A stretch of DNA of 64,000 nucleotides, taken from positions 62,001-126,000 of the forward strand of contig CANQPS010000003.1 in the NCBI GenBank assembly GCA_947625785.1, read 5' to 3'. Position numbers and translations under genes: made by a program. The stretch is from an uncultured Clostridia bacterium. Lineage in GTDB: Bacteria > Bacillota > Clostridia > Oscillospirales > Acutalibacteraceae. Below, in pieces: positions 1 through 10,042 of this stretch; positions within the stretch are counted from its first letter, which is position 1, and each line of letters begins with the position of its first letter. The notes below the pieces were generated by a model. It was not told where the DNA came from. It saw only the letters and a list, made by a program, of their open reading frames with translations, and made no database searches.

Positions 1-200
1 AGTTTTGTAGGTTTATCATTATTATCAGCATTAAAAAGTTCTTCAAGTCTTTCTGAAATCCTCTTGAACACAGAATTTTTAGCCGATAAGGGCTTAATTT
101 GTTCTGCGATTTTCTTTAATCTGAAATCTTCATTCAATAAATCTGTCCCCGCCATTGCCGATTGATGTAGTCTTTCTTTTAATTCAAATAATATATTCAT
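1..200 (-). CDS. N-terminal part of unknown protein, cut by window edge
   Basis: An open frame starts with ATG at 200 and runs off the window at base 1. The 66 visible residues begin MNILFELKERLHQSAMAG and look like a helical, charged cytoplasmic protein with no motif I recognise. A GAGG ribosome binding site lies about 9 bases before the ATG, and the gene follows the SWIM-protein stop by 20 bases, so the two are probably co-transcribed. SWIM-domain proteins often precede genes of unknown function or AAA/VWA genes. That context is suggestive only. Confidence 0.6.
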   Translation of the reverse strand, partial: MNILFELKERLHQSAMAGTDLLNEDFRLKKIAEQIKPLSAKNSVFKRISERLEELFNADNNDKPTK

Positions 201-220
201 ATTAAATAACCTCGGTTAAA

Positions 221-1669
221 TCAATAAAACAATCTAATAATCTGATTTTCAGTAACTATCGAAAGCGGCATAGCATAAATTTTATTTTGTGCAGTATCGA
301 GCCAAAATTCAAGTGTTATAACTCCGTTATTTTTCCATTTTGAATTATCTAATAAAAGTAATGTTTCTACGGAATTATCACAATTAGCCCTTGCAAGTAA
401 TTCAATTGTTTCGTCACCTTGTTTTAAAACAATTTTATTATCAGATGTTTTTCCTATCATATCATATTTTACAAGCATAACAACGGTTTTGTCTGATAAT
501 ATATTTTTAAATTGATTTTTAACAATTTTTATACATTCTGCAAGATTATCTCTTGCAAAAGACCTGACTTTACAATAATCTTCCTTAGTCGGCTCACTGA
601 CCGTAAAACTGTCCCATCTGATACGCTTATTTATTTCACCCGGATAATAGCACATTTCCGGAATATTTATAACACTAAAAGTTGAATCATCTCTTTTTAT
701 AAATTTTATGGATTTAATAGGAACAATATTAACCGTTTTTGAAATTTCGCCATTATCTAAATCAACAAAGTATCCTATATCTAAATAAGTTTTTTGTGCT
801 TCTAAAAATTCAACATTAAAATTTAATTGTAAAACCCTTGCATTTTTCTTGATGGAACCAAGTTGTTTAAGCAGTTCGAGTTTCCAGACATTACCTAATT
901 TTTCGTACATAACATCAAGTGATGGCTCAAAATTATTATTTTCTATTTTATCGTTCAGATAATCTTTGCATCTTATTATGGTAGCGTGCAGCTTAAATAA
1001 TGTTTCACGAATCTGATTTAATACTTCATCAATATTTTCATTATTATCTGACAACTTTTGTGCGAGATAATTAATTTCTACTATAATAGATTGTATTCCG
1101 GATAAATAATAGTTACCCATTTCTTTTACAAGGTCGCTATATACAGATAATGATGCCCCAGATAAAGCTGATATTCCTTGTCGCATAACATCATTTACAA
1201 ATTTTTCTGCAACTTGCAATCCCTCCAACTGTTTTTGAGCTTTTTTCTTTGCAGCAGAAGTGTTTGTTTTCTTAGGTTTGGTGACTGTCGCAGTTTCGAC
1301 AGATTTTTCAGCTTGTTTTTCTTTTTTTGCAGCCTGTTTGTTACGCTTTTGCAATATATCTTCCGGAATTTCCGCAATCTTAAAATCCTTTTTAGCAAGC
1401 CAATCAAAAATAATAGCAATACCGTGTTTACAAGGAAACTGTCTGCTTGGACAGGAACATCTAAATACGGGATTGCTCTCATCAATAAAGTCTACCGAAG
1501 TTCTATAATTTGACTTGCCACTTCCGGAACATTCACCAAATATCATACTTTCATCTTCCGTCTTATAAAGCGAAACAAAACCACCTTTATCAGATATTTT
1601 TTTGCCATTTGATACAGCCGTCAAATTTGGTGATAATTTTGTTAATTGTTCTTTCGTTATTTTTATCAT
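221..1669 (-). CDS. SWIM zinc-finger domain protein
   Basis: 482-residue protein with a SWIM-type zinc-binding motif, C71-x-C73-x6-C80-x-H82 (CSCPSRQFPCKH). SWIM domains bind DNA or protein partners. Residues about 105-150 are Lys/Ala-rich, low-complexity and probably disordered (repeated KKEKQAEK and AAKKKAQKQ type stretches). The rest is a mixed helical/beta region that I cannot place. There is no signal peptide or membrane segment. It is followed at 20 bases by another minus-strand gene. The exact role is unknown; the SWIM motif itself is clear. Confidence 0.8.
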   Translation of the reverse strand: MIKITKEQLTKLSPNLTAVSNGKKISDKGGFVSLYKTEDESMIFGECSGSGKSNYRTSVDFIDESNPVFRCSCPSRQFPCKHGIAIIFDWLAKKDFKIAEIPEDILQKRNKQAAKKEKQAEKSVETATVTKPKKTNTSAAKKKAQKQLEGLQVAEKFVNDVMRQGISALSGASLSVYSDLVKEMGNYYLSGIQSIIVEINYLAQKLSDNNENIDEVLNQIRETLFKLHATIIRCKDYLNDKIENNNFEPSLDVMYEKLGNVWKLELLKQLGSIKKNARVLQLNFNVEFLEAQKTYLDIGYFVDLDNGEISKTVNIVPIKSIKFIKRDDSTFSVINIPEMCYYPGEINKRIRWDSFTVSEPTKEDYCKVRSFARDNLAECIKIVKNQFKNILSDKTVVMLVKYDMIGKTSDNKIVLKQGDETIELLARANCDNSVETLLLLDNSKWKNNGVITLEFWLDTAQNKIYAMPLSIVTENQIIRLFY

Positions 1670-1820
1670 ATTAATTCAACCTTAACCTTTCTTGATTTGT
1701 TACTTTGTACAATAGTTATTATATCATAACTTTTCTGATAAAGCAACAAAAATTCGGTAAAAACAAATAATCAGTGTATTTGTTTGAAAAATATAATCAT
1801 AAAACGAAAATTTATACAAA

Positions 1821-1853
1821 AAAGCTATCAAAAATCTGTATTTTGATAGCTTT
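1821..1853 (-). terminator. Rho-independent terminator after pflA
   Basis: Inverted repeat AAAGCTATCAAAA / TTTTGATAGCTTT with a short loop. On the minus strand it is followed by a run of T, just downstream of the pflA stop. Confidence 0.85.
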
Positions 1854-1860
1854 AAAAAAT

Positions 1861-2625
1861 TTACTGTTTATTTTGTTTTAGTTTTTCGGCTCTTGCACGC
1901 TTAATACCATTCAAAATAATATCCCTTGCTTTAATAGCATCTTCTTTTGAAAGGGGTTCAACGCCCTTTAAAGGATAATCAATACCAAGTTTCTCATATT
2001 TAACTACACCCATTGTATGATATGGCAACACATCTAATGCTTTTACGGTTTTAAGTTCCGCAAGAAATACCCCTAATCTATCGAGATATACAGGGTCATC
2101 TGTAATTCCCGGCACAACAACGTGTCTTATCCAAGTAGTAATTCCCTTTTCCGATAAATATTTTGCAAAATCAAGAATATTGGCATTATCTTGTTTTGTT
2201 AAAATTTTATGCTGTTCAGGGTCTATATGCTTTATATCAAGCATAACAAGGTCTGTATACTTCATAAGTTCATCAAATTTTTGAATTTGACCATCAGCTC
2301 TTGAAAAAACTATCCCTGAAGTATCCAAACAAGTGTGAATATTTTTTTTCTTAGCCTCTCTAAAAAGCTCTGTTAAAAAATCAATTTGTAATAATGGTTC
2401 TCCTCCTGTAACAGTTAGACCACCGTTTCTAAGAAATTCCTTACACTTATCATATTCATACAAAATTTCTTCAACTGACATCTGATTTCCGATTTTCGGA
2501 GTCCAAGTATCAGGGTTATGACAATATTTGCATCTCATAGGGCAACCTTGTGTAAACACAACAAATCTTATTCCCGGACCATCTACCGTTCCAAAAGTAT
2601 CTATTGAGTGAACATATCCATTCAT
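1861..2625 (-). CDS. pflA: Pyruvate formate-lyase-activating enzyme
   Basis: 254-residue radical SAM enzyme that uses a [4Fe-4S] cluster and S-adenosylmethionine to abstract a hydrogen from the glycyl-radical domain of pyruvate formate-lyase. The cluster motif C28-x3-C32-x2-C35 (CPMRCKYC) and the GGEP motif (TVTGGEPLLQ) are present. The N-terminal GYVHSIDTFGTVDGPGIR is typical of PflA, and the length matches the family (about 245-260). It lies about 165 bases downstream of the glycyl-radical-domain gene and pflB on the same strand, with a terminator between, so it may have its own promoter. It is cytoplasmic and oxygen-sensitive. The assignment is secure. Confidence 0.97.
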   Translation of the reverse strand: MNGYVHSIDTFGTVDGPGIRFVVFTQGCPMRCKYCHNPDTWTPKIGNQMSVEEILYEYDKCKEFLRNGGLTVTGGEPLLQIDFLTELFREAKKKNIHTCLDTSGIVFSRADGQIQKFDELMKYTDLVMLDIKHIDPEQHKILTKQDNANILDFAKYLSEKGITTWIRHVVVPGITDDPVYLDRLGVFLAELKTVKALDVLPYHTMGVVKYEKLGIDYPLKGVEPLSKEDAIKARDIILNGIKRARAEKLKQNKQ

Positions 2626-2742
2626 AAATAATACCTGCCTATATACATTTTATAAATATTTTATCACAATATTAGTTTGATATGTTTTTATAATTTAAAT
2701 ATCTTAAAAATACAATTTTGTGTCTTCAATGTAAACATAAAA

Positions 2743-2766
2743 GGCGATGTTAAAACAAACATCGCC
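2743..2766 (-). terminator. Terminator after the glycyl-radical-domain gene
   Basis: Hairpin GGCGATGTT / AACATCGCC with a 6-base loop. On the minus strand it is followed by TTTTA, about 27 bases past the stop of the 82-residue gene. Confidence 0.8.
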
Positions 2767-2792
2767 CTTTCTGTTTTTAGTTTATATACGAA

Positions 2793-3041
2793 TTAGAGAG
2801 CTGAATGGAATGTTCTTGAAATAACATCATCTTGTTGCTCTTTTGTAAGTTTAATAAAGTTTACAGCATAACCCGATACTCTGATTGTAAGTTGTGGATA
2901 TTTTTCAGGATGAGCTTGTGCATCAAGTAATGTTTCTCTGTTTAAAACATTAACATTGAGGTGATGTCCACCCTTTGTTACATAACCGTCTAACAAACCA
3001 ACAAGATTATCAATTTGTTGTTTACTTACTTCTACTGCCAT
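2793..3041 (-). CDS. Stand-alone glycyl-radical domain of pyruvate formate-lyase
   Basis: 82-residue protein that matches the C-terminal end of ordinary pyruvate formate-lyase: [15 protein letters not shown], then the radical loop RVSGYAV with glycine 57 as the radical carrier. It resembles GrcA/YfiD of enterobacteria. There that protein is a spare domain that repairs an already complete enzyme; here the upstream pflB core has no such domain of its own. An AGGAGG-type site (sense strand AGGAGGAATTTACTATG) precedes the ATG. It starts 42 bases after the pflB stop, so both parts should be made from one transcript in near-stoichiometric amounts. PflA should act on Gly57. Identity is certain; the obligate two-part enzyme is inference. 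Confidence 0.95.
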   Translation of the reverse strand: MAVEVSKQQIDNLVGLLDGYVTKGGHHLNVNVLNRETLLDAQAHPEKYPQLTIRVSGYAVNFIKLTKEQQDDVISRTFHSAL

Positions 3042-3083
3042 AGTAAATTCCTCCTATCAAAATTTATATAAATAAAAATTAAA

Positions 3084-5192
3084 TTAGTCAGCTATACCTG
3101 TATTTAGAGTAGGTTCTGCACAGGCACCATTTTCACAACCATCTGCTGCATTGATAAGGTCAATATCACCAACAAATACCTGCATATCTTTGCCAAGTGC
3201 ATTAGGAATAATTGAGAATGTGTTTGAAATACCGTCTTGTGCATCTTTAAATGGAAGTTTAGCAACAGATGCCAAAGATGCGGTAGCACCGTGGGTATCT
3301 CTTCCGTGCATTGGGTTAGCACCAGGAGCAAGCGGTACACCTTGCTTTCTTCCGTCAGGAGTGTTACCTGTTTTCTTACCATATACAACATTAGATGTAA
3401 TTGTAAGAATTGATGTTGTAGGAACACCATCACGATATGTGTAGTTACTTCTAATCATACCCATAAACTTTTCAACGATATCAACTGCAATAGTATCAAC
3501 TCTGTCATCATTGTTGCCATACTTAGGGAAATCGCCCTCTACTTCATAGTCAACAACTACACCAGCTTCGTTTCTGATACACTTAACCTTAGCATACTTA
3601 ATAGCTGAAAGTGAGTCAGCAACAACAGAAAGTCCTGCAATACCTGTTGCAAAGTATCTCTTAACATCTCTGTCGTGTAAAGACATCTGCAATCTTTCAT
3701 AGCAATACTTATCGTGCATATAGTGAATTACATTAAGAGTATTTACATAAAGATTTGCAAGCCATCTCATCATATCTTCATACTTAGCCATTACATCATC
3801 AAAATCAAGGTAGTCGCCTTCAACAGGTCTATACTTAGGTCCTACTTGAATTCCAAGTCTTTCATCAACACCACCGTTGATAGCATAAAGAAGACATTTA
3901 GCGAGGTTAGCTCTTGCACCAAAGAATTGCATTTCCTTGCCAACTCTCATTGAAGATACACAACAAGCTATGGCATAGTCATCACCGTGGGTAACTCTCA
4001 TCATATCATCATTCTCGTATTGGATAGAAGATGACTTAATTGACATTTTAGCACAATACTCTTTAAAAGTTCGTGGAAGATTTACAGACCAAAGGACTGT
4101 GAGGTTTGGCTCCGGAGCAGTACCAAGGTTATCAAGTGTGTTGAGGTAACGGAAACTGTTCTTTGTTACCATATGTTGACCCATTACATTAACACCACCG
4201 ATTGACTCTGTAACCCAAGTTGGGTCACCTGAGAACAATGAATTGTATTCCGGTGTGCGTGCAAATTTAACGAGACGGAGTTTCATAATGAAGTGGTCAA
4301 TAAACTCTTGCGCTTGCTCTTCAGTAATAACACCATTCTTTAAATCTCTTTCGATGAATATATCAAGGAATGTAGATGTTCTACCGATACTCATAGCAGC
4401 ACCGTTTTGCTCTTTAACAGCAGCAAGATAACCAAAATATAACCATTGGATAGCTTCCTGAGCATTTTTAGCAGGCTTTGATATATCAAAACCATATTTA
4501 GCTGCCATTTCTTTAAGTTCACCAAGAGCTTTCATTTGTTCTTGAAGTTCCTCACGAAGACGGATATTATGTTCATTCATAGTACCTGTAACGCTATCGA
4601 ACTGAGCTCTTTTATCTTTCATAAGCATATCTATACCATAGAGAGCTACACGACGATAGTCACCTATGATTCTGCCACGACCATACGCATCAGGAAGGCC
4701 TGTGATTATAGCTGATTTTCTTGCAAGACGCATTTCCGGTGTATAAACATCAAATACGCCTTGGTTATGAGTTTTTCTATATTTTGTAAAAATCTCAGAA
4801 ACCTCAGGGTCAACCTTATATCCATAAGATTCACAAGCACCTTCTGCCATTCTGATACCACCGAATGGTTGTAAAGAACGCTTAAAAGGCTTATCTGTTT
4901 GGAAACCAACTATTTTTTCGAGGTCTTTATTAAGATAACCTGCATCGTGAGAAACAATTGTTGAAACAATTTTAGTATCGAGGTCGAGAACTCCGCCTGC
5001 CTCTCTTTCCTTTTTTGAAAGTTCCATTACCTGAGCCCATAATGTTTTTGTAGCTTCTGTTGGACCAGCCAAAAAACTTTCATCACCATTATATTGGGTA
5101 TAATTTTTCATAATGAAGTCACGAACATCAATATTTCTTGACCATTGACCAGCAACGAAACCTTCCCATTCTTTTGCAAATTCTGTAAACAA
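3084..5192 (-). CDS. pflB: Pyruvate formate-lyase core without glycyl-radical domain
   Basis: 702-residue catalytic core of pyruvate formate-lyase (pyruvate + CoA to formate + acetyl-CoA). The active-site cysteine pair is C410-C411 ([12 protein letters not shown]), and the long alpha/beta-barrel sequence is otherwise canonical. Family members are about 740-760 residues and end in the radical domain. This one stops after [14 protein letters not shown] plus a short tail, and the missing part is the next gene. The frame begins with TTG at 5192, preceded by GGGAG at a good distance. No ATG alternative fits as well. The coding sequence shows no decay, so this is a true gene split rather than a pseudogene. 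Confidence 0.96.
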   Translation of the reverse strand: MFTEFAKEWEGFVAGQWSRNIDVRDFIMKNYTQYNGDESFLAGPTEATKTLWAQVMELSKKEREAGGVLDLDTKIVSTIVSHDAGYLNKDLEKIVGFQTDKPFKRSLQPFGGIRMAEGACESYGYKVDPEVSEIFTKYRKTHNQGVFDVYTPEMRLARKSAIITGLPDAYGRGRIIGDYRRVALYGIDMLMKDKRAQFDSVTGTMNEHNIRLREELQEQMKALGELKEMAAKYGFDISKPAKNAQEAIQWLYFGYLAAVKEQNGAAMSIGRTSTFLDIFIERDLKNGVITEEQAQEFIDHFIMKLRLVKFARTPEYNSLFSGDPTWVTESIGGVNVMGQHMVTKNSFRYLNTLDNLGTAPEPNLTVLWSVNLPRTFKEYCAKMSIKSSSIQYENDDMMRVTHGDDYAIACCVSSMRVGKEMQFFGARANLAKCLLYAINGGVDERLGIQVGPKYRPVEGDYLDFDDVMAKYEDMMRWLANLYVNTLNVIHYMHDKYCYERLQMSLHDRDVKRYFATGIAGLSVVADSLSAIKYAKVKCIRNEAGVVVDYEVEGDFPKYGNNDDRVDTIAVDIVEKFMGMIRSNYTYRDGVPTTSILTITSNVVYGKKTGNTPDGRKQGVPLAPGANPMHGRDTHGATASLASVAKLPFKDAQDGISNTFSIIPNALGKDMQVFVGDIDLINAADGCENGACAEPTLNTGIAD

Positions 5193-5251
5193 GTTTTAAA
5201 ACTCCCTTTCACAATAAACTAAAAATTTATAACTTTTTTTCGTTATACTTT

Positions 5252-5279
5252 AAAGAGGTATATTTTGCTATATCTCTTT
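5252..5279. promoter_or_regulatory. Imperfect palindrome in the pflB leader
   Basis: AAAGAGGTATA and TATATCTCTTT form an inverted repeat with one mismatch and a 6-base loop. It lies between the predicted pflB promoter and the start codon. It could be an operator or an RNA hairpin; no regulator can be named. Confidence 0.45.
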
Positions 5280-5288
5280 TATGTTTTT

Positions 5289-5317
5289 ATTATATCACAT
5301 CTATAACAATAAGTCGA
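5289..5317 (-). promoter_or_regulatory. Probable pflB promoter
   Basis: On the minus strand a perfect -10 TATAAT (5294-5289) lies 17 bases downstream of a weak -35 TCGACT. The -10 is convincing and the -35 is poor, which suggests an activated promoter. Confidence 0.5.
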
Positions 5318-5512
5318 TAACTTATTTAATTTTTGTTGAAATACACAAATTTATCTGTTTTCACGAAAAAATTTATATATTTCAAGCTGTTTTAAGCTAT
5401 TATACCGTAAATTTTTCGGTTTATAGTTATTAAATCGGGATATTAAGGTCGTTTTTCTATCAAAACTCTACTTTTTTACGGAAAACCGACCAAAAATCAA
5501 TTTTCAAGTAAG

Positions 5513-5623
5513 GGTTCTGACCTAACTCGTTAAGAGAACTTTTTGAAAAAAGTTCTCTTAAAATTTTTAAGAATTTTTTACTTTTTAAAACAAAAGATTT
5601 TCGGTCAAGCCTTTTGCAGAACC
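5513..5623. repeat. 111-bp AT-rich palindromic element, possible MITE
   Basis: Bounded by GGTTCTG (5513) and its complement CAGAACC (5617-5623). It contains a perfect 14-bp inverted repeat (TAAGAGAACTTTTT, 5531-5544, and its complement, 5547-5560) around two bases. It fills the pflB-gdhA spacer and has no coding potential. The short terminal repeats make a miniature element possible but unproven. Confidence 0.35.
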
Positions 5624-5641
5624 TATATATATTAAATAAAT

Positions 5642-5674
5642 AATGGTTAAGAGATTTTTCATCTCTTAACCATT
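5642..5674 (-). terminator. gdhA terminator
   Basis: Perfect 14-bp stem AATGGTTAAGAGAT / ATCTCTTAACCATT with a 5-base loop, 50 bases past the gdhA stop and followed by an AT-rich tract. Confidence 0.75.
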
Positions 5675-5723
5675 ATATTAAAAACTATATGAAAATAAAC
5701 CAAAATCTACATTATTTAAAAAA

Positions 5724-7199
<1,476 letters not shown>

Positions 7200-7308
7200 C
7201 TATACCATTCAGGTTATAGTTATCAACAATTATTTTTGACCGTACTAAAATCCAAAATTCTTGTCGATTTAGAACGAAGTATTTATTTAGGCTTCAACGC
7301 CATTATGG

Positions 7309-7337
7309 ATTATACAATAAATCTTATTCTATTTCAA
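7309..7337 (-). promoter_or_regulatory. gdhA promoter
   Basis: Minus-strand TTGAAA (7337-7332), 17-base spacer, TATAAT (7314-7309). Transcription should start near 7302, giving a leader of about 245 bases before the gdhA ATG. Confidence 0.75.
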
Positions 7338-7448
7338 TAGTAATCATAGCAAATATTTATTGTAAAAATTTGTGAAAATACGACAAATAAAAGACATACA
7401 GTTGTAAAATAAAGATTAATTCCACTTAATTTTATGTGCAAAAACAAA

Positions 7449-7479
7449 AAAATGCACTTTAACATATAAAGTGCATTTT
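7449..7479 (-). terminator. Terminator after the PflX-like gene
   Basis: AAATGCACTTT / AAAGTGCATTT stem followed by a T-rich run on the minus strand, directly after the stop at 7482. Confidence 0.85.
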
Positions 7480-7481
7480 AA

Positions 7482-8375
7482 TTATATACCTTCAAGATTA
7501 AAATTCGGAACATAGGTTTCACTTGCAGAGGCTCTATCCTGAACATATCCGTCAAGTCCAAGATTTTCCAAATAATTCAGAACTTTTTCATATTCTCGTT
7601 TTGTAATGGTTCGGTTTATTTCCGGAAATTTATCTGCATTTCCTAACGGAATGTATTGAGCCATTAAACTTACAAGCACTTTACTCCCAAAATTTTCTGA
7701 AATATATGTTAATACATCTATTGAATTTTTTGTGTTAAAAGGTAATATGAGATGTCTTATAATAGTACCCTTTTGTATAATATTATAATCATTAAAAATG
7801 GGATTTCCTGTTTGCCTTATCATTTCGGAAATGGCAGACGATGCACATTCAAAATAGTTATTAACGCCGGAATATTTTAACGCTACATTATTATTATAAT
7901 ATTTAAAATCCGGCAAATATACATCTATATAACCGTCAAGAATTTTTATTGTACTAAGTTTTTCATATCCGCCCGAATTATATATAACCGGAATATTAGG
8001 TTTATAAATATCTAAACTCTTTATTATAGATGTAACAAAATGTGTTGGAGTAACTAAATTAATATTATTTACTCCCAGACTTTCAAGATAACGATATTTT
8101 TCAGATAATTGATAGGGACTTAATACTTTGCCAAAATTCTCCTTGCTAATCTTAGAATTTTGACAAAATACACAACCCAAACTACAACCCGAAAAAAATA
8201 TTGCTCCTGAACCATTTTCACCACTTATGCAAGGTTCTTCCCAATAATGAGGTGCTATTCTTGCGACAACAGGATTTATACCATTTTTACAAAAACCTTT
8301 GCCGGAATATTCTGTTCTTTCAGCGTTACATTCTCTTGGGCAAAGATTACAAATAATTTTATTATCTGAATTCAT
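7482..8375 (-). CDS. PflX-like radical SAM protein
   Basis: 297-residue iron-sulfur protein of the COG1313/PflX group, distantly related to pyruvate formate-lyase activases. The radical SAM cluster motif is CSLGCVFCQN (C-x3-C-x2-C). An extra N-terminal cysteine set (CNLCPRECNAERTEYSGKGFC) is typical of this group. The biological target is not known for most members. It sits 35 bases downstream of the superoxide-dismutase-like gene on the same strand, suggesting co-expression in an oxygen-stress or radical-enzyme context, but that is inference. The family assignment is good; the function is open. Confidence 0.85.
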   Translation of the reverse strand: MNSDNKIICNLCPRECNAERTEYSGKGFCKNGINPVVARIAPHYWEEPCISGENGSGAIFFSGCSLGCVFCQNSKISKENFGKVLSPYQLSEKYRYLESLGVNNINLVTPTHFVTSIIKSLDIYKPNIPVIYNSGGYEKLSTIKILDGYIDVYLPDFKYYNNNVALKYSGVNNYFECASSAISEMIRQTGNPIFNDYNIIQKGTIIRHLILPFNTKNSIDVLTYISENFGSKVLVSLMAQYIPLGNADKFPEINRTITKREYEKVLNYLENLGLDGYVQDRASASETYVPNFNLEGI

Positions 8376-8410
8376 AGTAATTTTAAACTTTCATTAATAT
8401 ATTTAATTAT

Positions 8411-9043
8411 TTAGCCGCACGGGAACAATTCTTCTATTTCTTTCCAATTTATGAGATTAAACCAAGCGTCTATATATTCGCCTCGTTTGCTTTTTCTGTC
8501 TAAAAAATATGCGTGTTCCCATAAATCAAGAGTTAATAAAGGAAATAAAATTGATATTGGCGGAACATCTAATTTTTCTGAGGTAACCAAACGCAATCTG
8601 CATTGTGTATCAAATACTAACCAAACCCAACCAGAACCTACTATTGCCATACCAAGCGATTTTATTGAGAAAAGTAAATTTTCTATACTTCCAAAATCCC
8701 TGATTATGGCATTTAAAAGATTACCGCTTGGTTTTTGTTGGTGCATAGAGCTCATAGACTGAAAATAAATTTCGTGATTATACACGCCTCCGGCATTTGT
8801 TTTTATATCCTTAGTAATGCTGTTTGGAAAACTGTCTGCATATACAATCAACGCTTTTAAACTCCAATCCTGTAAATCCGGATATTTAGATAATGCATCA
8901 TTGAGATTTCTTACATAATTTGAATAGTGTGCGTCATAATGATTTAACAATGTTTCTGCACTTATATATGGCAGTAAAGCATCATAGGCATACGGTAATG
9001 GCAATGTTTTAAAAGGATAGGTACTGTTTGATTGATTCATCAT
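8411..9043 (-). CDS. Fe/Mn superoxide dismutase-like protein
   Basis: 210-residue protein with the Fe/Mn superoxide dismutase fold. The expected metal ligands can be placed: a His in NHYDAHYSNYV, a His in GGVYNHEIYF, and Asp and His in LDLWEHAYFLD. The usual GGHxNHxxFW signature is altered to GGVYNHEIYF, so the conserved second-shell residues differ and activity or metal preference may be unusual. No signal peptide is seen. It is probably cytoplasmic and co-transcribed with the following PflX-like gene. Confidence 0.85.
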   Translation of the reverse strand: MMNQSNSTYPFKTLPLPYAYDALLPYISAETLLNHYDAHYSNYVRNLNDALSKYPDLQDWSLKALIVYADSFPNSITKDIKTNAGGVYNHEIYFQSMSSMHQQKPSGNLLNAIIRDFGSIENLLFSIKSLGMAIVGSGWVWLVFDTQCRLRLVTSEKLDVPPISILFPLLTLDLWEHAYFLDRKSKRGEYIDAWFNLINWKEIEELFPCG

Positions 9044-9183
9044 AATTATAAATCATTCCTCCCGCTGTATAGGTAAAGTTAAACAATATAAATTTTCCCA
9101 TATATTAACTATATGCCTATGCGAGTAAGAATATAATCTTAATTTATATAAAAGTTTATAATATTTATGTTATAATTAGCCTT

Positions 9184-9771
9184 TTATATAAAAGCAACTT
9201 CATAAAAGACTTTCAAAGCCTGATTAAAACTTGATAACGGAAAACCAACAACATTAAAAAAATCACCGTCTATTTTTCTGACCAATAAAGCTCCTAAACC
9301 TTGAATACCATAAGCTCCGGCTTTATCCATAGGTTCACCTGTTGCTATATAATCATCGATTTCCTGCTCGGTTAATGTTCTGAATGAAACTGCTGTTTTC
9401 TCCGAAAAAGACATCATTTTCCCCCTGTGACACATACAACAGCCGGTTATAACATTATGTGTTCTGCCCGATAACATAGACAACATTCTTTTAGCATCTT
9501 TTTCGCTTTTTGGTTTACCTAAAATTTTATCATCTATTATTACAGCAGTATCACAGCCTATAACAAGACTTTCCTGATTATTCTTTGCCACCGATACAGT
9601 CTTTAATTTTGCGATTGCTTCGGCTTGGTCCTCAATTAAAATATTAGGCTGTAAAATTTCCTTTTCATTTGATGGTATAATATCAAAATTTTTGAATAAT
9701 AATCCTAAAATTTCTTTTCTTCTTGGTGATGCAGATGCAAGTATAATATTTGTATTTTCAAAGTTTTTCAT
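9184..9771 (-). CDS. maf: Maf-family nucleotide pyrophosphatase
   Basis: 195 residues, the normal Maf length. The N-terminal ILASASPRRKEIL motif is the family signature. The central CDTAVI and KPKSEKDAKRMLSMLSGRTHNVITG segments are also typical. Maf proteins hydrolyse non-canonical or modified nucleoside triphosphates (dTTP/UTP group) and are linked to septum control. The gene starts one base after the end of the tautomerase gene, so the two are translationally coupled. Confidence 0.95.
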   Translation of the reverse strand: MKNFENTNIILASASPRRKEILGLLFKNFDIIPSNEKEILQPNILIEDQAEAIAKLKTVSVAKNNQESLVIGCDTAVIIDDKILGKPKSEKDAKRMLSMLSGRTHNVITGCCMCHRGKMMSFSEKTAVSFRTLTEQEIDDYIATGEPMDKAGAYGIQGLGALLVRKIDGDFFNVVGFPLSSFNQALKVFYEVAFI

Positions 9772-9772
9772 A

Positions 9773-10012
9773 TTATTTTTTCAGTAAATCCTTTGGATTA
9801 TAATTTGCATTTTTTATAATTTTAGGATTATTTTCAACTTCATTTGCATATACTTCCTGCCATTCTTCCGGAGTATAATCTTCTACTGATACTGAAATAT
9901 GAGATTGTGAACAACCAATTGCCTCATATAGTGCATTAGCTACCATTTCACTTGCCAATTCTTTTTGCTCCTGTGTACGACCTTTTAACATTTTTATAGT
10001 TATATGCGGCAT
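9773..10012 (-). CDS. 4-oxalocrotonate tautomerase-like small protein
   Basis: 79 residues. Proline follows the initiator Met (MPHITIKMLKGRTQEQK) and would be the catalytic base after Met removal. The beta-alpha-beta pattern and length fit the 4-OT family. The natural substrate cannot be told from sequence. It lies directly upstream of maf on the same strand. Confidence 0.85.
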   Translation of the reverse strand: MPHITIKMLKGRTQEQKELASEMVANALYEAIGCSQSHISVSVEDYTPEEWQEVYANEVENNPKIIKNANYNPKDLLKK

Positions 10013-10042
10013 AATAAAAAAACTCCTTCTTATTAAAAAATT

